Shown here piece by piece: positions 52,119 to 62,810 of a stretch of DNA of 64,000 bases. The stretch covers positions 1,550,001 to 1,614,000 of the forward strand of contig JBLDXI010000028.1 of NCBI GenBank assembly GCA_047495785.1, given 5' to 3'. The position numbers and the translations under genes were made by a program. The notes beneath the pieces were generated by a model, which saw only the letters and a list, made by a program, of their open reading frames with translations, had not been told where the DNA came from and did not search any database. How positions within the stretch are numbered: position 1 is the first letter of the stretch; every line of letters begins with the position of its first letter. Source of the DNA: Lepidodermella squamata (taxonomy: Eukaryota; Gastrotricha).

Positions 52119-54110
52119 ATAAAATTCATACCTAAAGGGAGAACATTTCGATCACACTTCATTCATTTACAAATAGAAAAATAAGATTTGCTTATTATTC
52201 ATCTAGAAGCGATCAACTCGACGCTAATGGCTCTGCTTTCATGAATTAATGCACTACACGCTACTGCAGGATGTTTGCATGAATAGCTTCATACAAGGCG
52301 AAAGGCGCGAGGCAAGGTCGAACATTTCTCAGCTCATTTCTTTGCATTGAGCCAGAACAATTCACAGAGCGTTGTTTCTTATACCGTGTATTTAGTATGG
52401 AGGCTCCGTCGAACAAATTGACTTTTTTCGACCAATTATGAAGTTGAAAAGCGGCAGTCATTCACTGCAGCCTTTATTCGAGGGAAGCATTCATTTCCCC
52501 CAGTTTGGCTTTTTTTACAATTGGTGAATAAAATGTTAGCTTCTTATCGCAAGGGGTCACATCTATCAAACTTTGATTGCACATGAAAATAATCAAAAAC
52601 TACTTATAGAAGTTATAGGTTATAGTTATATACTTCTACAATACTATAGTTGCCCCGAGGTAAATCACTTCGATTTTTCCCCGACTTCGTAGGATTCGCC
52701 AGCTTTTTAACGAATTTTGGCGAATTTCTATAAATGCACATTTTTTCCAACTTGGATTCCGGGTGCTACCTGAGAATAGTTGATATAACAATTTGAGAAA
52801 AGGTGGTGTCTAAATTGTGGTCCACGCATGAATATGCCGCCTTGGTAATGATATAATATATCAACTATTCCATTGTAATTTCTAAAATAATAACCATCGG
52901 CCGACATAAGTGTTGGTTAAACGCGAACAGCGCGGTAGTTAACGCAGTGCTCACTTCCCACTATCGATGTATATTAATATCTCAATTTCCCTAGATAACA
53001 TGCCACTACATAACGCAGAAAAACGTTGTATACCACGGGCAGCAAGGGGTATACACAATTATTAATATTTCCAGTGCATGCGGTTATATTAGCGATTATA
53101 CGAGTGCGGCTTAATCAATGCGAACATCTAGAAATTATATTGATTTTTCGGCGTTAATTCTACAAATTACCGTATCACTTGAACTTGAGAAAGCTTTTTT
53201 GAATTTAAATTACACACCATTGTTTAGTCCCTGCACAGATGTGCGAAAAATTAGCAGATACGCTTTTTCATCAACGGTCACGGATAAAGAATATCGGCTC
53301 TTCGTATCGTATCGTAATACGCAACAATGATTTGCGTGATAAAATTGGAAGATGAAAATGTTATGATGACCAGCACATATCACAAAACAAAATTGTCCTA
53401 TCCGGCACTGCTGTTAGGATATCATGCTATAGGATTTCCCGTGCTTGCTGAGTGGTGAAAGCTAATCTGCACCAGTCATTCTTATAGGCGGTTTCATTTT
53501 TGCTTGCCATATTTTTTGGTCTTCTTTGTTTCGGCCCTATTCTTTTGCCCAGTCATTTGAAATGGGCTTTGTGTGTGTAACGCACAGCAAACATTTCTGA
53601 GTTTTTGATTTTCTCGATTGGAAAGAAATAAAAAAAACACTGCTCGATCGCCGTTCGAGTATGAACGGAATAATGAAATTCGGCAACATCCAAAATCAGT
53701 ATTCTTCAAAAGGAGACGCACAAATTTCACAAGCTGTGAACTACCAAAGTCCAAATTCCGGAATCGTCGTTATGGCCGTAAAATAATGATAAATGCAGCA
53801 ACTTGTTGTCTTTTGATGTCGTTTAATGATCATTATTGAGGGTTGGCGGGTCTCATCTTTTGCAACATTTTGTTCTCCTTCAAATCAAGGCCATTCAAAT
53901 GATACAAACTTATAGAATAGGCCGCTCACTCCGAGAAGTTAAGAGTTAGGATGATATTGTAATTTTTCAGTTTCGCAGCTACAAGTTATTTTTAGTGAGA
54001 ATCACTCGTGGTGAATATTTTCATTTCCTGGTAAATAGAGGATCAGATATTCCTTGCCCTCGGGAGTTATCGGGAGTAGTTTGTTTATCGACACCATTTA
54101 CGAAGCAGCA
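52119..54110. other. Strand-switch region between the two halves of the array
   Basis: About 2 kb separating divergent channel genes 21 and 22. AT-rich; no frame with a recognisable domain, no RNA gene. It must hold the promoters of both flanking genes. Confidence 0.4.
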
Positions 54111-55107
54111 ATGTTTTCCCTACTCATTACATTCTTGTGCATCTTCTCAAGCTTGCAATTCTCGAAGATAGCGAACGCTAGAAGTATAGCTTTGCTGAAT
54201 AAGTGCAGTCACATGTCGGTTGAATCTATGAATCCGAACTGCAATACAAGCAGCAGTTTTGCCTACTCCGACCGTTCCTGCACCCCGACGCCTGTTGAGT
54301 TTACCTTGGTTGTCATTCGCAACTACGGAATCGACGATGTTGCTCAGAGCTTCAGGTTACTGGTCAGCATTCAAGTTTCTTGGACTGTCGGATGCACAGA
54401 ACTGAGAAAGTATGCAGGGGAACTGTTCTATCCGAATGCCTCGCTTTTCTGGACACCTCAGATATATCACGATAATTCCATGTACGATCCAACTATGAAG
54501 CAGTTTCATAGCGGACTACTTCTCAAATCACAAGGTGGGGGCGCGGCATTTCAGAGGACGCTGTTTGGCATAATAACTTCCCAATGTGACATTGACCTAT
54601 CGAATTTCCCTTTTGACAACCAAACATGTTCAATCCAACTTCGCATGGGAAATAGACTGCAAGATGCCGGTTTTAGTGGGATCGGCGAAGGTACCCCCGG
54701 TTCTGCTAAATACTTTGACAACTGGGAGTTAATGGAGGTCAGAAAACGAGCAGTTCTTCGCGGTCGAAATTATCATGAGCCTATTTTTGAATTTACATTC
54801 AGACGACGACCCGACTTTTATGTTCGGTTTTTAATGATCCCCTGCATCATCTTGACGTTGATGCAGTTTCTCTCACTCGCCATCCACGCGACCAGGCCTG
54901 TGAGACCAGGCTTTGCGATCACCGTTCTTCTCGCTATGGCTGTTTTGAGGCTTGAAGTAAGCCAACGGACACCAGCTAAGCCAGGACGGATGCTACTAAC
55001 AGATTTCACGCGCTCCTGTGAACTATTGACGCTGATGATCACTCTGTACGCATTCTTAACATACTATATGGTAAAAAATTACTCCATGTGGTTTAATCGA
55101 AATGTAA

Positions 55108-55111
55108 TAGT
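55108..55111. repeat. Target-site duplication, left copy
   Basis: TAGT directly before the element; identical to 58128-58131. One copy restores the receptor reading frame. Confidence 0.8.
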
Positions 55112-55146
55112 CGTCACGTTGCGTTTGAAAGGGGCCGCTATTTTAT

Positions 55147-55470
55147 TTTTATTACGACAATTAAATATAAATACCGAATATGGCTCAAATTTTATATAAT
55201 TTTACTCCTCTCGCGATGACCTATACAATGATGCAGGTGGTATTCACCTAACTACTTTCGTTGTAATTCAAACCTGGATTTAATTTAACCGTGTTTTTCA
55301 TTTATTATCAAGACAGATTCACAATATTTCTATTATTAATATTCTTGACATCAGTTCCGCCCAATGGGAGTCGGCTAATCAATTGCCGTTTTTGATCGAT
55401 CTGACGGCTCCCGCTGGGCAGATCGCGGTCAAGTGAGAAAGGCCCTTTCATGAGTCAGGGTGAATTTATC
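55147..55470 (+). repeat. Left 324-bp inverted arm
   Basis: Starts TTTTATTACGACAATT and ends GGTGAATTTATC. Perfect inverse of 56993-57316 by eye. Confidence 0.85.
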
Positions 55471-56992
55471 ATCCTACCGAAAAAAAAACCGAAACATCTC
55501 CACGATAGTCTATGTCAAGTTCATGTGGGGATCAATTTTCCATGTTAAAACATATGATGTTCTTGCATGAACTTTACATAAACCACGCATCAAATCGTAC
55601 ATGAATGTGTGATGGAAATAGCAATATCATGTCATGTTTATATGATGAAAAACATTATATTTTTATGTTTCTGCGGCACACGTTCATGTCAAGTTCTTGC
55701 AAGATCTCACACGGTCTTGCAGGTTCCTGTGTGGACGTCAACGTGGACGTTTTCTTCGATTCCTCCACCGAATCCTGACAATTGAGGCAAAATTTCGATC
55801 GCTAAGTTTCAACTCCAACTGTTTGAGAACTTGAGTTTCTAACTTCAACAGAGGCCTGAGCTGCTTTTTCACGCAATAACGCTCTTAGACAACATTGATT
55901 TTTATTAACTCATTGACTGCCAAGGCCCCGATGTATCGGTTTTTCCTAGGAGAAACACTAATATCTCCACTAATATTTGAAATGTTCTGCGGTTCACTGT
56001 GTAAACAATAGGCGCGGTGGGTGCGGGTAACAATGTAAACAATAATATCCACGCATCGCGCGCTACCGCGCTGCAGTCCTGTGTCACGTGCCGGCTGTTT
56101 GCTTTGTTCGATTATTAGAGCGATCGATCTAGGGGAACGAATAACGAATTCGAATTATTACGCCTGTTATGATAAACTTCAACAAATGCCGCGAGTATCA
56201 TGAAATTCGAGCCAGTGACATATTTGGCTGGTTTTATATTAAATTTAGCTATCACTGTGATATCTCACCCTGCGCGCTTTATTTTCACCTAATAGCTGCT
56301 TTTAGTCCCAAGGTTACGTAACCGTCAAAAAGTCATTTTCGGCCGGGTATGGGCGTAGCACTTTTTCGCGTCGACGACAAATTCGTGATATTAATTTCGA
56401 CTTTTTAGCAGATCTTTTAAAATTTGCCTGAAGCGGTTCTGCATTTCAAAAAATTTCAAATAAATATTTCGGGCGATTCTATACCGCTATTTCCGATTAA
56501 TTTTTCATAAAAATAGCATACCGTATTTGTTCCAATAGCAGCCCGGGCTAGTAAATTTTCAACCTGGAAATGTTGAAAATTTCAAAAAAATGTGAATCGT
56601 TCATTTTTGATGCTTTCGAACTGAATTGACCCCTCAACCGTGTGCTACCATTAGGGATGGGCGATTATTGGATTGGCTATGGGCTACTATTGGATCAATT
56701 ACGGCAATCTTGGGAATTACGAAAATGAATATAAATTAGGAACTTTTGGCTCGGCTTTTGAGGCAGATAATTGGTTCGTGATTATTCTCGCGGAAATCTG
56801 GAAGCATCCTGGCAAAATAGTAGTATCGGACATCGGACGACGTAGTATTTTCGCAGATTTATTTTCGCGACTACGGCAGGATGTTCGGTTTTAATATGTA
56901 ACGGTAAAGCTGCTCGGTTTAAATGATGGGGTTACTCGAGCCATGAAAATTTTACCCTCTGTGTTTGATTCTGGATTTTTGCGTATTGGTAA

Positions 56993-57316
56993 GATAAATT
57001 CACCCTGACTCATGAAAGGGCCTTTCTCACTTGACCGCGATCTGCCCAGCGGGAGCCGTCAGATCGATCAAAAACGGCAATTGATTAGCCGACTCCCATT
57101 GGGCGGAACTGATGTCAAGAATATTAATAATAGAAATATTGTGAATCTGTCTTGATAATAAATGAAAAACACGGTTAAATTAAATCCAGGTTTGAATTAC
57201 AACGAAAGTAGTTAGGTGAATACCACCTGCATCATTGTATAGGTCATCGCGAGAGGAGTAAAATTATATAAAATTTGAGCCATATTCGGTATTTATATTT
57301 AATTGTCGTAATAAAA
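56993..57316 (-). repeat. Right 324-bp inverted arm
   Basis: Reverse complement of 55147-55470, ending AATTGTCGTAATAAAA. Confidence 0.85.
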
Positions 57317-57356
57317 GTATACCCCGGTACTCTAAATAGTAAATGGTGTTTTAATC

Positions 57357-57487
57357 GAAACTAGTGCAGAAAAGCGCCCCGGCACAGGCGAACCCGGAAA
57401 ACCAGACAACTGAGAACCCTTGCAAAGGGCTCCCGAAGCCGGTTTCCCGGACCCGCCTGGGCCGGGGCGCGTCTCTGCGCTAGTTTC
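57357..57487. repeat. 131-bp GC-rich palindrome
   Basis: GAAACTAG...CTAGTTTC with arms of about 62 bases that pair imperfectly (for example GCGCCCCGGC against GCCGGGGCGC), centred near 57422. Far more GC-rich than its surroundings, so likely a separate insertion or a structured terminus. Confidence 0.75.
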
Positions 57488-58127
57488 ATACTACTACTGA
57501 AGCGGAAAAGCGGCATAACTACGAGCTGGACGAGATGAGCTGAGCCGGAAAAATCATGGAACCACCTCTTTGGGTGAAGCGAAGATCGCCGCGCTGTCTG
57601 TTTTGCATATGCAAGACAGTTTTTATTGCGAAAACTTCCTAACAGTGCAGCGAATTTAGTGCTAAGAGATCGCTCCCGGCTCGTGTAGCTTGTTTTTTTT
57701 GTCAAATTGCACGCGCGCACAGCTTTTTTTGCACACAAGCAAGTATGCATATGCAAATAATTGACCAGGAAGTAACGTAACCCATCGTAGCATGGGGCCT
57801 CAAGAAAAAATTATCAAATAAATTTCCATATCATAAAATGTTCTCCCGCCCGAACTTATGACGCAACACAAAAAACTACCAAGACCGGCTCACATGCTCG
57901 CTCCGCTCGCATGGTAATGGGGTTAAGTATTAAGTCAGTGTGTGCGTGACTGTCAGCTATCAGCTAAAATCTCTGACTTAGCGTATTTTCTCGAAGAGCA
58001 GCGCAGCAAAAAAAATGCAAAAAAACGTCGTCAATAATATGAATCATAGCTTGATTAAAGCACCATTTACTCGATTAAAGCACCATTTACCACTAAAATA
58101 GCGGCCCCTTTCAAACGCAACGTGACG

Positions 58128-58131
58128 TAGT
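58128..58131. repeat. Target-site duplication, right copy
   Basis: TAGT, identical to 55108-55111. Confidence 0.8.
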
Positions 58132-58628
58132 TCTTGGGCGATTCAAGCTGTCTCGAAATAGACTGATGGATATTGCAGCCTGTTCGTTTTCGTTCATCGC
58201 CTTCAGTTTAATTTGCATTTTCGTCATCAGTCTGTTCGGTAAACCGAGATCTATTTTACAAGAACGAGACCATCAGAAGCCACAGAGAGCTCGACAAGGA
58301 CCTTTGAGAATCTCAACAAGAAAAAAACGTATTAAAAGAATTTTTTTATTTTCGTCGAGCCTATAACGGGGTTTAAAGTTTTCACAGATCATTGAATCTT
58401 GAAATATCTTATCTTCAAGAACGTTTTGCTAAACGATGCTGAATCATAATAGCTGAATCATAATACCCGGCAGCTCATCCTTACAAGCTCCAAAGTATTT
58501 GTTCTAGTTAGTAGGTTACAGAGCAATATCCGCTGATATGATTTGTTTTGTATGGATTTTTCATGGATGAGAAATCCATATCACGACCTCACTCATACGT
58601 AAGCGGCTAGCTCATCATTGTTGAAAAA

Positions 58629-59735
58629 ATGACAGAAATTACTTTATGCTTTCTGCTAGTTGTGCTATCTGTAGCTGAAGGGGTGACAATTTCCATGCGA
58701 CCTCGAACTAGTTACTTTTTGTCGAATTGCACGTTGCTCTCGGCAGAATATGCCGGCCCGAAATGCTCTGGCAACACGTTATCGCAATGCTCGAAATTAG
58801 ATCTGAAAATACAAGTGCTCAGTCTCCGAGTTGATGCTGTCGATGACAAACAGCAAAGCTTCGTTGCATCTTTGCAAATGCTATTGCAATATACGACACC
58901 CTGCTTGTGGTTAGGCAAATATGTCGACGCTGGAACTCGATTCTTTTTACCGCCGAATGTATTCTGGACGCCCAAGTTGTACCACTCGAATCCTTCATCA
59001 ACGCTCGTTGACATTGAAGAAACGGAGATGCAGGCTATTTTCAACTCGGCTGGCATGGCTTTAGAATTTAGAATCGTCAATAAATTTCATTCAACTTGCT
59101 CGCTCGATGTTACGTTGTTCCCGTTTGACAAGCAGATTTGTTGGATTGAATTAAAACCTGCCTCGAAGCTTCGCCTATACTACATGAGGATCTATAACTC
59201 TGAAGCCGCATTGCGCCCGACATACCAGTTCTCAAACTGGCTCGTTACCTCCGGAAATGCCTCTGTCGAAAATAGGACAAAGTTGAAAATAGCTGTCTCA
59301 CTGCGCCGAAATCCAGAATTCTACATGTGGAACATAATCATACCCTTTGTTGTAACAACTTTCGTTGTATTCATAATCATGCTAATAGATGCGAAGCAGT
59401 CCGACAGATCAGTTTTAGCTTTGACTATTTTTGTCGCCGTAATATTCATGGAAGTAGAAGCACTGAATTATCTCCCCAAAAAACCCGGATTTGTTTTTCT
59501 ACTATTTTTCATGAAAACTTGTGAATTTCTCATCGGATTCTTTGTGATATACTGCTGCGTAACATGCGGCTTAGCCAACTCTTACAGAGAATGGTTCACG
59601 TCTGCTTTGCTTGAAACTGAATATTTCGCTTTGTCCACGGGAAGATCCTTCGACATCCTTATCTTTGCGATTTTCATTCAAATTTACAGCATTGCCGTTC
59701 TCTGGCTTTACCTAACAGCTGTGAGTTCCGCCTAA
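58629..59735 (+). CDS. pLGIC-23: Cys-loop receptor subunit of the KPGFVF subgroup
   Basis: Intronless, 368 residues, ATG at 58629. Signal peptide residues 1-18. Cys-loop C157-C171 (TLFPFD). Triad before M2 is S-D-R; M2 diverges (TIFVAVIFMEVEAL) with Glu at 15' and 17'. After M2 it reads LPKKPGFVFLLFFMKTCEFL, unlike the KPxRIFxxNYTD of the minus-strand genes. Loop C contains ENRT. It forms a pair with pLGIC-22 in the same order as pLGIC-24/-25, and its 3' part is duplicated at 63581. Confidence 0.92.
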   Translation: MTEITLCFLLVVLSVAEGVTISMRPRTSYFLSNCTLLSAEYAGPKCSGNTLSQCSKLDLKIQVLSLRVDAVDDKQQSFVASLQMLLQYTTPCLWLGKYVDAGTRFFLPPNVFWTPKLYHSNPSSTLVDIEETEMQAIFNSAGMALEFRIVNKFHSTCSLDVTLFPFDKQICWIELKPASKLRLYYMRIYNSEAALRPTYQFSNWLVTSGNASVENRTKLKIAVSLRRNPEFYMWNIIIPFVVTTFVVFIIMLIDAKQSDRSVLALTIFVAVIFMEVEALNYLPKKPGFVFLLFFMKTCEFLIGFFVIYCCVTCGLANSYREWFTSALLETEYFALSTGRSFDILIFAIFIQIYSIAVLWLYLTAVSSA

Positions 59736-59939
59736 AATTTCTCGATAATAAAAGAACTGGCTCGATAAAGCGAACGATAAATCGTGAGCACAGATCTTTG
59801 ATGCAAGCGTTTGTATAATGTTTGCTCGCAATTTCCGGTCTCGGTTCTCACGGCTAAGCTACATCGCACGATCTGAAATATGCCTATCAGTCACGATTCA
59901 TTCACACTTTGACAAAATAAATGATTATCAAGTCGGCGC

Positions 59940-61073
59940 ATGCCTGTTAGACACGCTGGTGGATTCGTCATTTTAGCAACGTTTGCGTTCAGGATCATTT
60001 GCGCCAAGCCGAACTACGATTTATCAAGCGCTCGAAGTTTAGACCTCATTGCGAGATGCAATCAATTTTCGGTCGAGGCTATGAACCCAAACTGCAATAT
60101 GAGCATAGAATTAGACGATGTGGATCAATCCTGCTTGACAACACCAATTAGGACGTCCTTACAAATATCCAAATCATACGGAATCGACGATGTTACCGAA
60201 ACGTTCAGAGTACAAGCAAACTTCATATCCGAGTGGTCCGCTGCTTGCGATCGATTGAGCGAATTGAGCGGGACCGATTTCTACCCGAATGCGAGCCTAT
60301 TTTGGCAACCAGAGTTCATCCACGACAACGCAATCGACGACCCGGCAATGGCAAGCCTTCAGTCAATTTTCAGCGCTAGAATCTCTAAGCAGCATGTCAT
60401 TTTTCGTTCTGAGAGGAGTGGCATTTTCGTTTCATCATGTGAAATCAATCTTAGCGATTTTCCGTTTGACAATCAAAACTGCATGATATACCTAAGATTG
60501 GCAAACACAGCTGATAATGCAGTCGCAATTGATGTTAAGAGCCGCGCAACAAAAAGTATGGATGATTGGACCTCGAACTGGAAACTAGAAAAATTCAGTT
60601 CTAAGCTGCTGAACCTTCATGGCAATCCAAGTCCGTTTATCATGATAAAATTCAAACGCCGCTCAGATTTCTACATTTGGTTTCTAATGATACCTTGCGC
60701 TGCTTTGACTTTCCTGCAATTTCTTTGCATCGCTATCCACGCTTCGAAGCCCTTGAGACCTGGTTTTGCGATAACAATCCTGCTGGCTATGACAGTTTTG
60801 CGAATCGAGATTAGCAACAGAACACCAGCTAAGCCTGGTAAGATGTTGCTAACGGATTACACTCGTTCGTGTGAACTTCTCACTTTATTCATTACTCTTT
60901 ACGCGTTTTTCACCTGCCATCTTGCGAAAAAATTTCCAAAATGGTTCAACACAAATGCGATTGTTATCGGTAAATGGAAGGCTTCCCGCAATAGGGTTTG
61001 TGACGCCATTGCTTGCTCGACGTCGCTCATGGCGTTCAGCCTTGTCAATTTTTTCCTTTTCTATAAATTTTAA
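59940..61073 (+). CDS. pLGIC-24: Cys-loop receptor subunit with P-L-R selectivity motif
   Basis: Intronless, 377 residues, ATG at 59940. Signal-like segment residues 8-21. Cys-loop C167-C181 (SDFPFD). The residues at -2', -1', 0' are P-L-R, like the P-A-R of anion-selective receptors and unlike the acidic -1' of most neighbours. M2 reads TILLAMTVLRIEIS with Arg 15' and Glu 17'. Intact paralog of the broken pLGIC-22 (IDDV, YPNASLFW, TPAKPGKMLLTDY). The C-terminus is short (FFLFYKF). Confidence 0.92.
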   Translation: MPVRHAGGFVILATFAFRIICAKPNYDLSSARSLDLIARCNQFSVEAMNPNCNMSIELDDVDQSCLTTPIRTSLQISKSYGIDDVTETFRVQANFISEWSAACDRLSELSGTDFYPNASLFWQPEFIHDNAIDDPAMASLQSIFSARISKQHVIFRSERSGIFVSSCEINLSDFPFDNQNCMIYLRLANTADNAVAIDVKSRATKSMDDWTSNWKLEKFSSKLLNLHGNPSPFIMIKFKRRSDFYIWFLMIPCAALTFLQFLCIAIHASKPLRPGFAITILLAMTVLRIEISNRTPAKPGKMLLTDYTRSCELLTLFITLYAFFTCHLAKKFPKWFNTNAIVIGKWKASRNRVCDAIACSTSLMAFSLVNFFLFYKF

Positions 61074-61248
61074 CCTTGTGAAAGAATTGTTGTTTCTTTT
61101 GTGTAAATAATGTGCGATCTACGAATGTGTTGTTCAATTCGGAAATTTGACGCGCAGATGCAAACAAGCCTGAGTTTTATGAGTATTTTAGATATTCAGC
61201 GAGATTTTTACTTGCTATAGCATCGGCACTCTACTATTATCTAAAGTT

Positions 61249-62373
61249 ATGCTATCAATCATTGTTATGTGGTGCTTTTTGTTTCAACCTTCATTCTCTG
61301 ATGTTAACGCCACAGCTTTACGGCGGGCTCGAAACCTTTTGTTAAGCTGTCCCAGTCTTACCCCAGAGAGCCCTGGCCCTCGTTGTGCTGCTAGTGCTGA
61401 AAATATTAATTGTAAATTTGCTCAAGTGGAGCTGAATGGATATGTCGGAATGATTGAAGCTATCAATGATCAGCTGCAAAGTTTCACTGCAACACTGCAT
61501 TTTATTGTGAGATGGAACGGCTCGTGTTTGCCTGCTATCGCTGCGAAGCTCGGTCCGAAGCAATACGTATCTTTCCCGGTTCCTGATACTATGTTTTGGC
61601 GGCCGAAATTCGTCCACATCAACCCATCCGTCACTCACTTGCGTGACACTGCTACATCAAAAATGGAAGTGACAATCAAACGTGTCGGTGTTCATTTCGA
61701 TTGGAAATTTGTTGCAAGATTCACGTCGACCTGCGACCTCAATGTAGCGTTGTTCCCTTTCGACACTCAAATATGCGCTGTCAAACTGAAAACTGCATTT
61801 CAGCGCATGCATTACGAGCTGAAATCGCGTGTATCGGCGCGTACTTATAACGTGTTTCGAAGCGATTTTGACAATTGGCTCATCATTGACAGATCCGCTT
61901 CCATCAGCAACAGAACGACTTACAAGTATATCTTCACATTTCGAAGGAAACCAGAGTTTTACATCTGGAATCTTATCCTACCATTTCTTGTTCTCACATT
62001 TTTGACATTCATCGTACTGCTCTTGGAAGCACGTCTCTCCGACCGGCCAGTTCTAGCCGTAACAGTTCTCCTAGCTCTGGTTTTCATGGAAGCCGACTCT
62101 CTTAAATACCTGCCACAAAAGCCTGGCTTTGTATTTATGACTGCATGCATGAAATGTTGCGAATTTCTCACATGTGTTATGACACTTTATTGCCTGATCA
62201 CTTGCGGGCTAGCGAACTCGTATCCAGACTGGTATGCCACAGTTCTGATCGAAAATTCGCTTTTTAAACTTAGAAATGGTCGTGCCATGGATATTGTTGC
62301 TTTTGTTTTGATGATATTGGCCTATGGTGTCTCTCTTGTGTTCTTTGTATTGGTGTTGTTATCTAAATTATAA
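61249..62373 (+). CDS. pLGIC-25: Cys-loop receptor subunit of the KPGFVF subgroup
   Basis: Intronless, 374 residues, ATG at 61249. Signal peptide residues 1-17. Cys-loop C162-C176 (ALFPFD). Triad before M2 is S-D-R, M2 TVLLALVFMEADSL with Glu at 15'. Followed by LPQKPGFVFMTACMKCCEFL. Loop C has SNRT. Paralog of pLGIC-23. Together with pLGIC-24 it repeats the 22-23 pair. It is the last complete channel gene in the window. Confidence 0.93.
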   Translation: MLSIIVMWCFLFQPSFSDVNATALRRARNLLLSCPSLTPESPGPRCAASAENINCKFAQVELNGYVGMIEAINDQLQSFTATLHFIVRWNGSCLPAIAAKLGPKQYVSFPVPDTMFWRPKFVHINPSVTHLRDTATSKMEVTIKRVGVHFDWKFVARFTSTCDLNVALFPFDTQICAVKLKTAFQRMHYELKSRVSARTYNVFRSDFDNWLIIDRSASISNRTTYKYIFTFRRKPEFYIWNLILPFLVLTFLTFIVLLLEARLSDRPVLAVTVLLALVFMEADSLKYLPQKPGFVFMTACMKCCEFLTCVMTLYCLITCGLANSYPDWYATVLIENSLFKLRNGRAMDIVAFVLMILAYGVSLVFFVLVLLSKL

Positions 62374-62419
62374 ATTGAGTAAATTGGTTTCACAGTGGTT
62401 CAAGTACCGTTTTTCATCG

Positions 62420-62750
62420 ATTAATAGCCTCCCTCAAATAATAGCCTGAAATTTTTGACTGTTTTCGGCATTTAAAACTAAATAATAGCCCGCCTCGAAT
62501 AATAGCCACGTCTTGCCTTGTCCGAAGCAGGTGGCGCGCTGGAGGAGGGGCAAAGCTGTCCTAATTTCGTCGCCTACAACTGCTAAGCGGATTAGAGGTG
62601 GTGGACGTAAGCCGCTGTTTGCGGATGTCGAGGAGAGATTAGCAGCGTGGGTCAGACAACAGATAAGTCAACCACGGAAACGACTTATTGCGATGATGAA
62701 ATTTGCCAATTGCCAATAAATAATAGCCCCCCTCGAATAATTGCCTCTTT
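62420..62750 (+). mobile_element. Relic of a pogo/CENP-B-type transposon with AATAATAGCC repeats
   Basis: A short frame (62513-62719) contains KRIRGGGRKPLFADVEERL, the helix-turn-helix entry motif of pogo/Tigger and CENP-B-like transposases, and stops soon after. Around it, AATAATAGCC(C)...CCTC(G/A)AATAATAGCC occurs at about 62422, 62480 and 62716, resembling subterminal repeats. No DDE catalytic region remains. Confidence 0.6.
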
Positions 62751-62810
62751 TTTGGACCGTTTCCGGAGTTTCGGAAAAAATAGTAGCTTCCGATTCTAGA
62801 ATTCGGCCTA

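Larger units (their letters stand above)
55147..57316. mobile_element. Nested 2.2-kb element with long inverted arms
   Basis: Arms 55147-55470 and 56993-57316 are 324-bp inverted repeats that appear identical base for base. The 1.5-kb centre (55471-56992) has no coding frame of substance. It lies just inside the left terminus of the larger element. The structure is a foldback or long-TIR MITE-like element. Confidence 0.8.
55112..58127. mobile_element. 3,016-bp DNA transposon-like element with 34-bp terminal inverted repeats
   Basis: Ends are 55112-55145 (CGTCACGTTGCGTTTGAAAG...) and its exact reverse complement at 58094-58127, flanked by TAGT. The right end continues in a doubled GATTAAAGCACCATTTAC motif (about 58053-58090). 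A similar sequence in reverse at 57338-57357 follows the nested element, so the left terminus was itself interrupted. No transposase frame is visible; non-autonomous. A 4-bp duplication fits several superfamilies, and I do not assign one. Confidence 0.85.
54111..58366 (+). pseudogene. pLGIC-22: Cys-loop receptor gene split by a transposon before M4
   Basis: The frame starts at ATG 54111 (MFSLLITFLCIF) and encodes signal peptide, Cys-loop C159-C173 (SNFPFD), M1, M2 and M3 up to WFNRNVIV at 55111. The mobile element at 55112-58127 then intervenes. The frame resumes after the target duplication (LGRFKLSRNRLMDIAACSF) with M4 and ends at the TAA of 58364-58366. Joining across one TAGT gives perfect frame and matches pLGIC-24. 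As it stands, translation runs into the element and stops at 55199, replacing M4 with unrelated residues. The triad before M2 is P-V-R, lacking the -1' acid. Probably non-functional unless the element is spliced out. Confidence 0.88.

Noticed and set aside
57361-57756. 131-codon minus-strand frame
   Set aside because: It reads through the GC-rich palindrome inside the mobile element; open only because of base composition.
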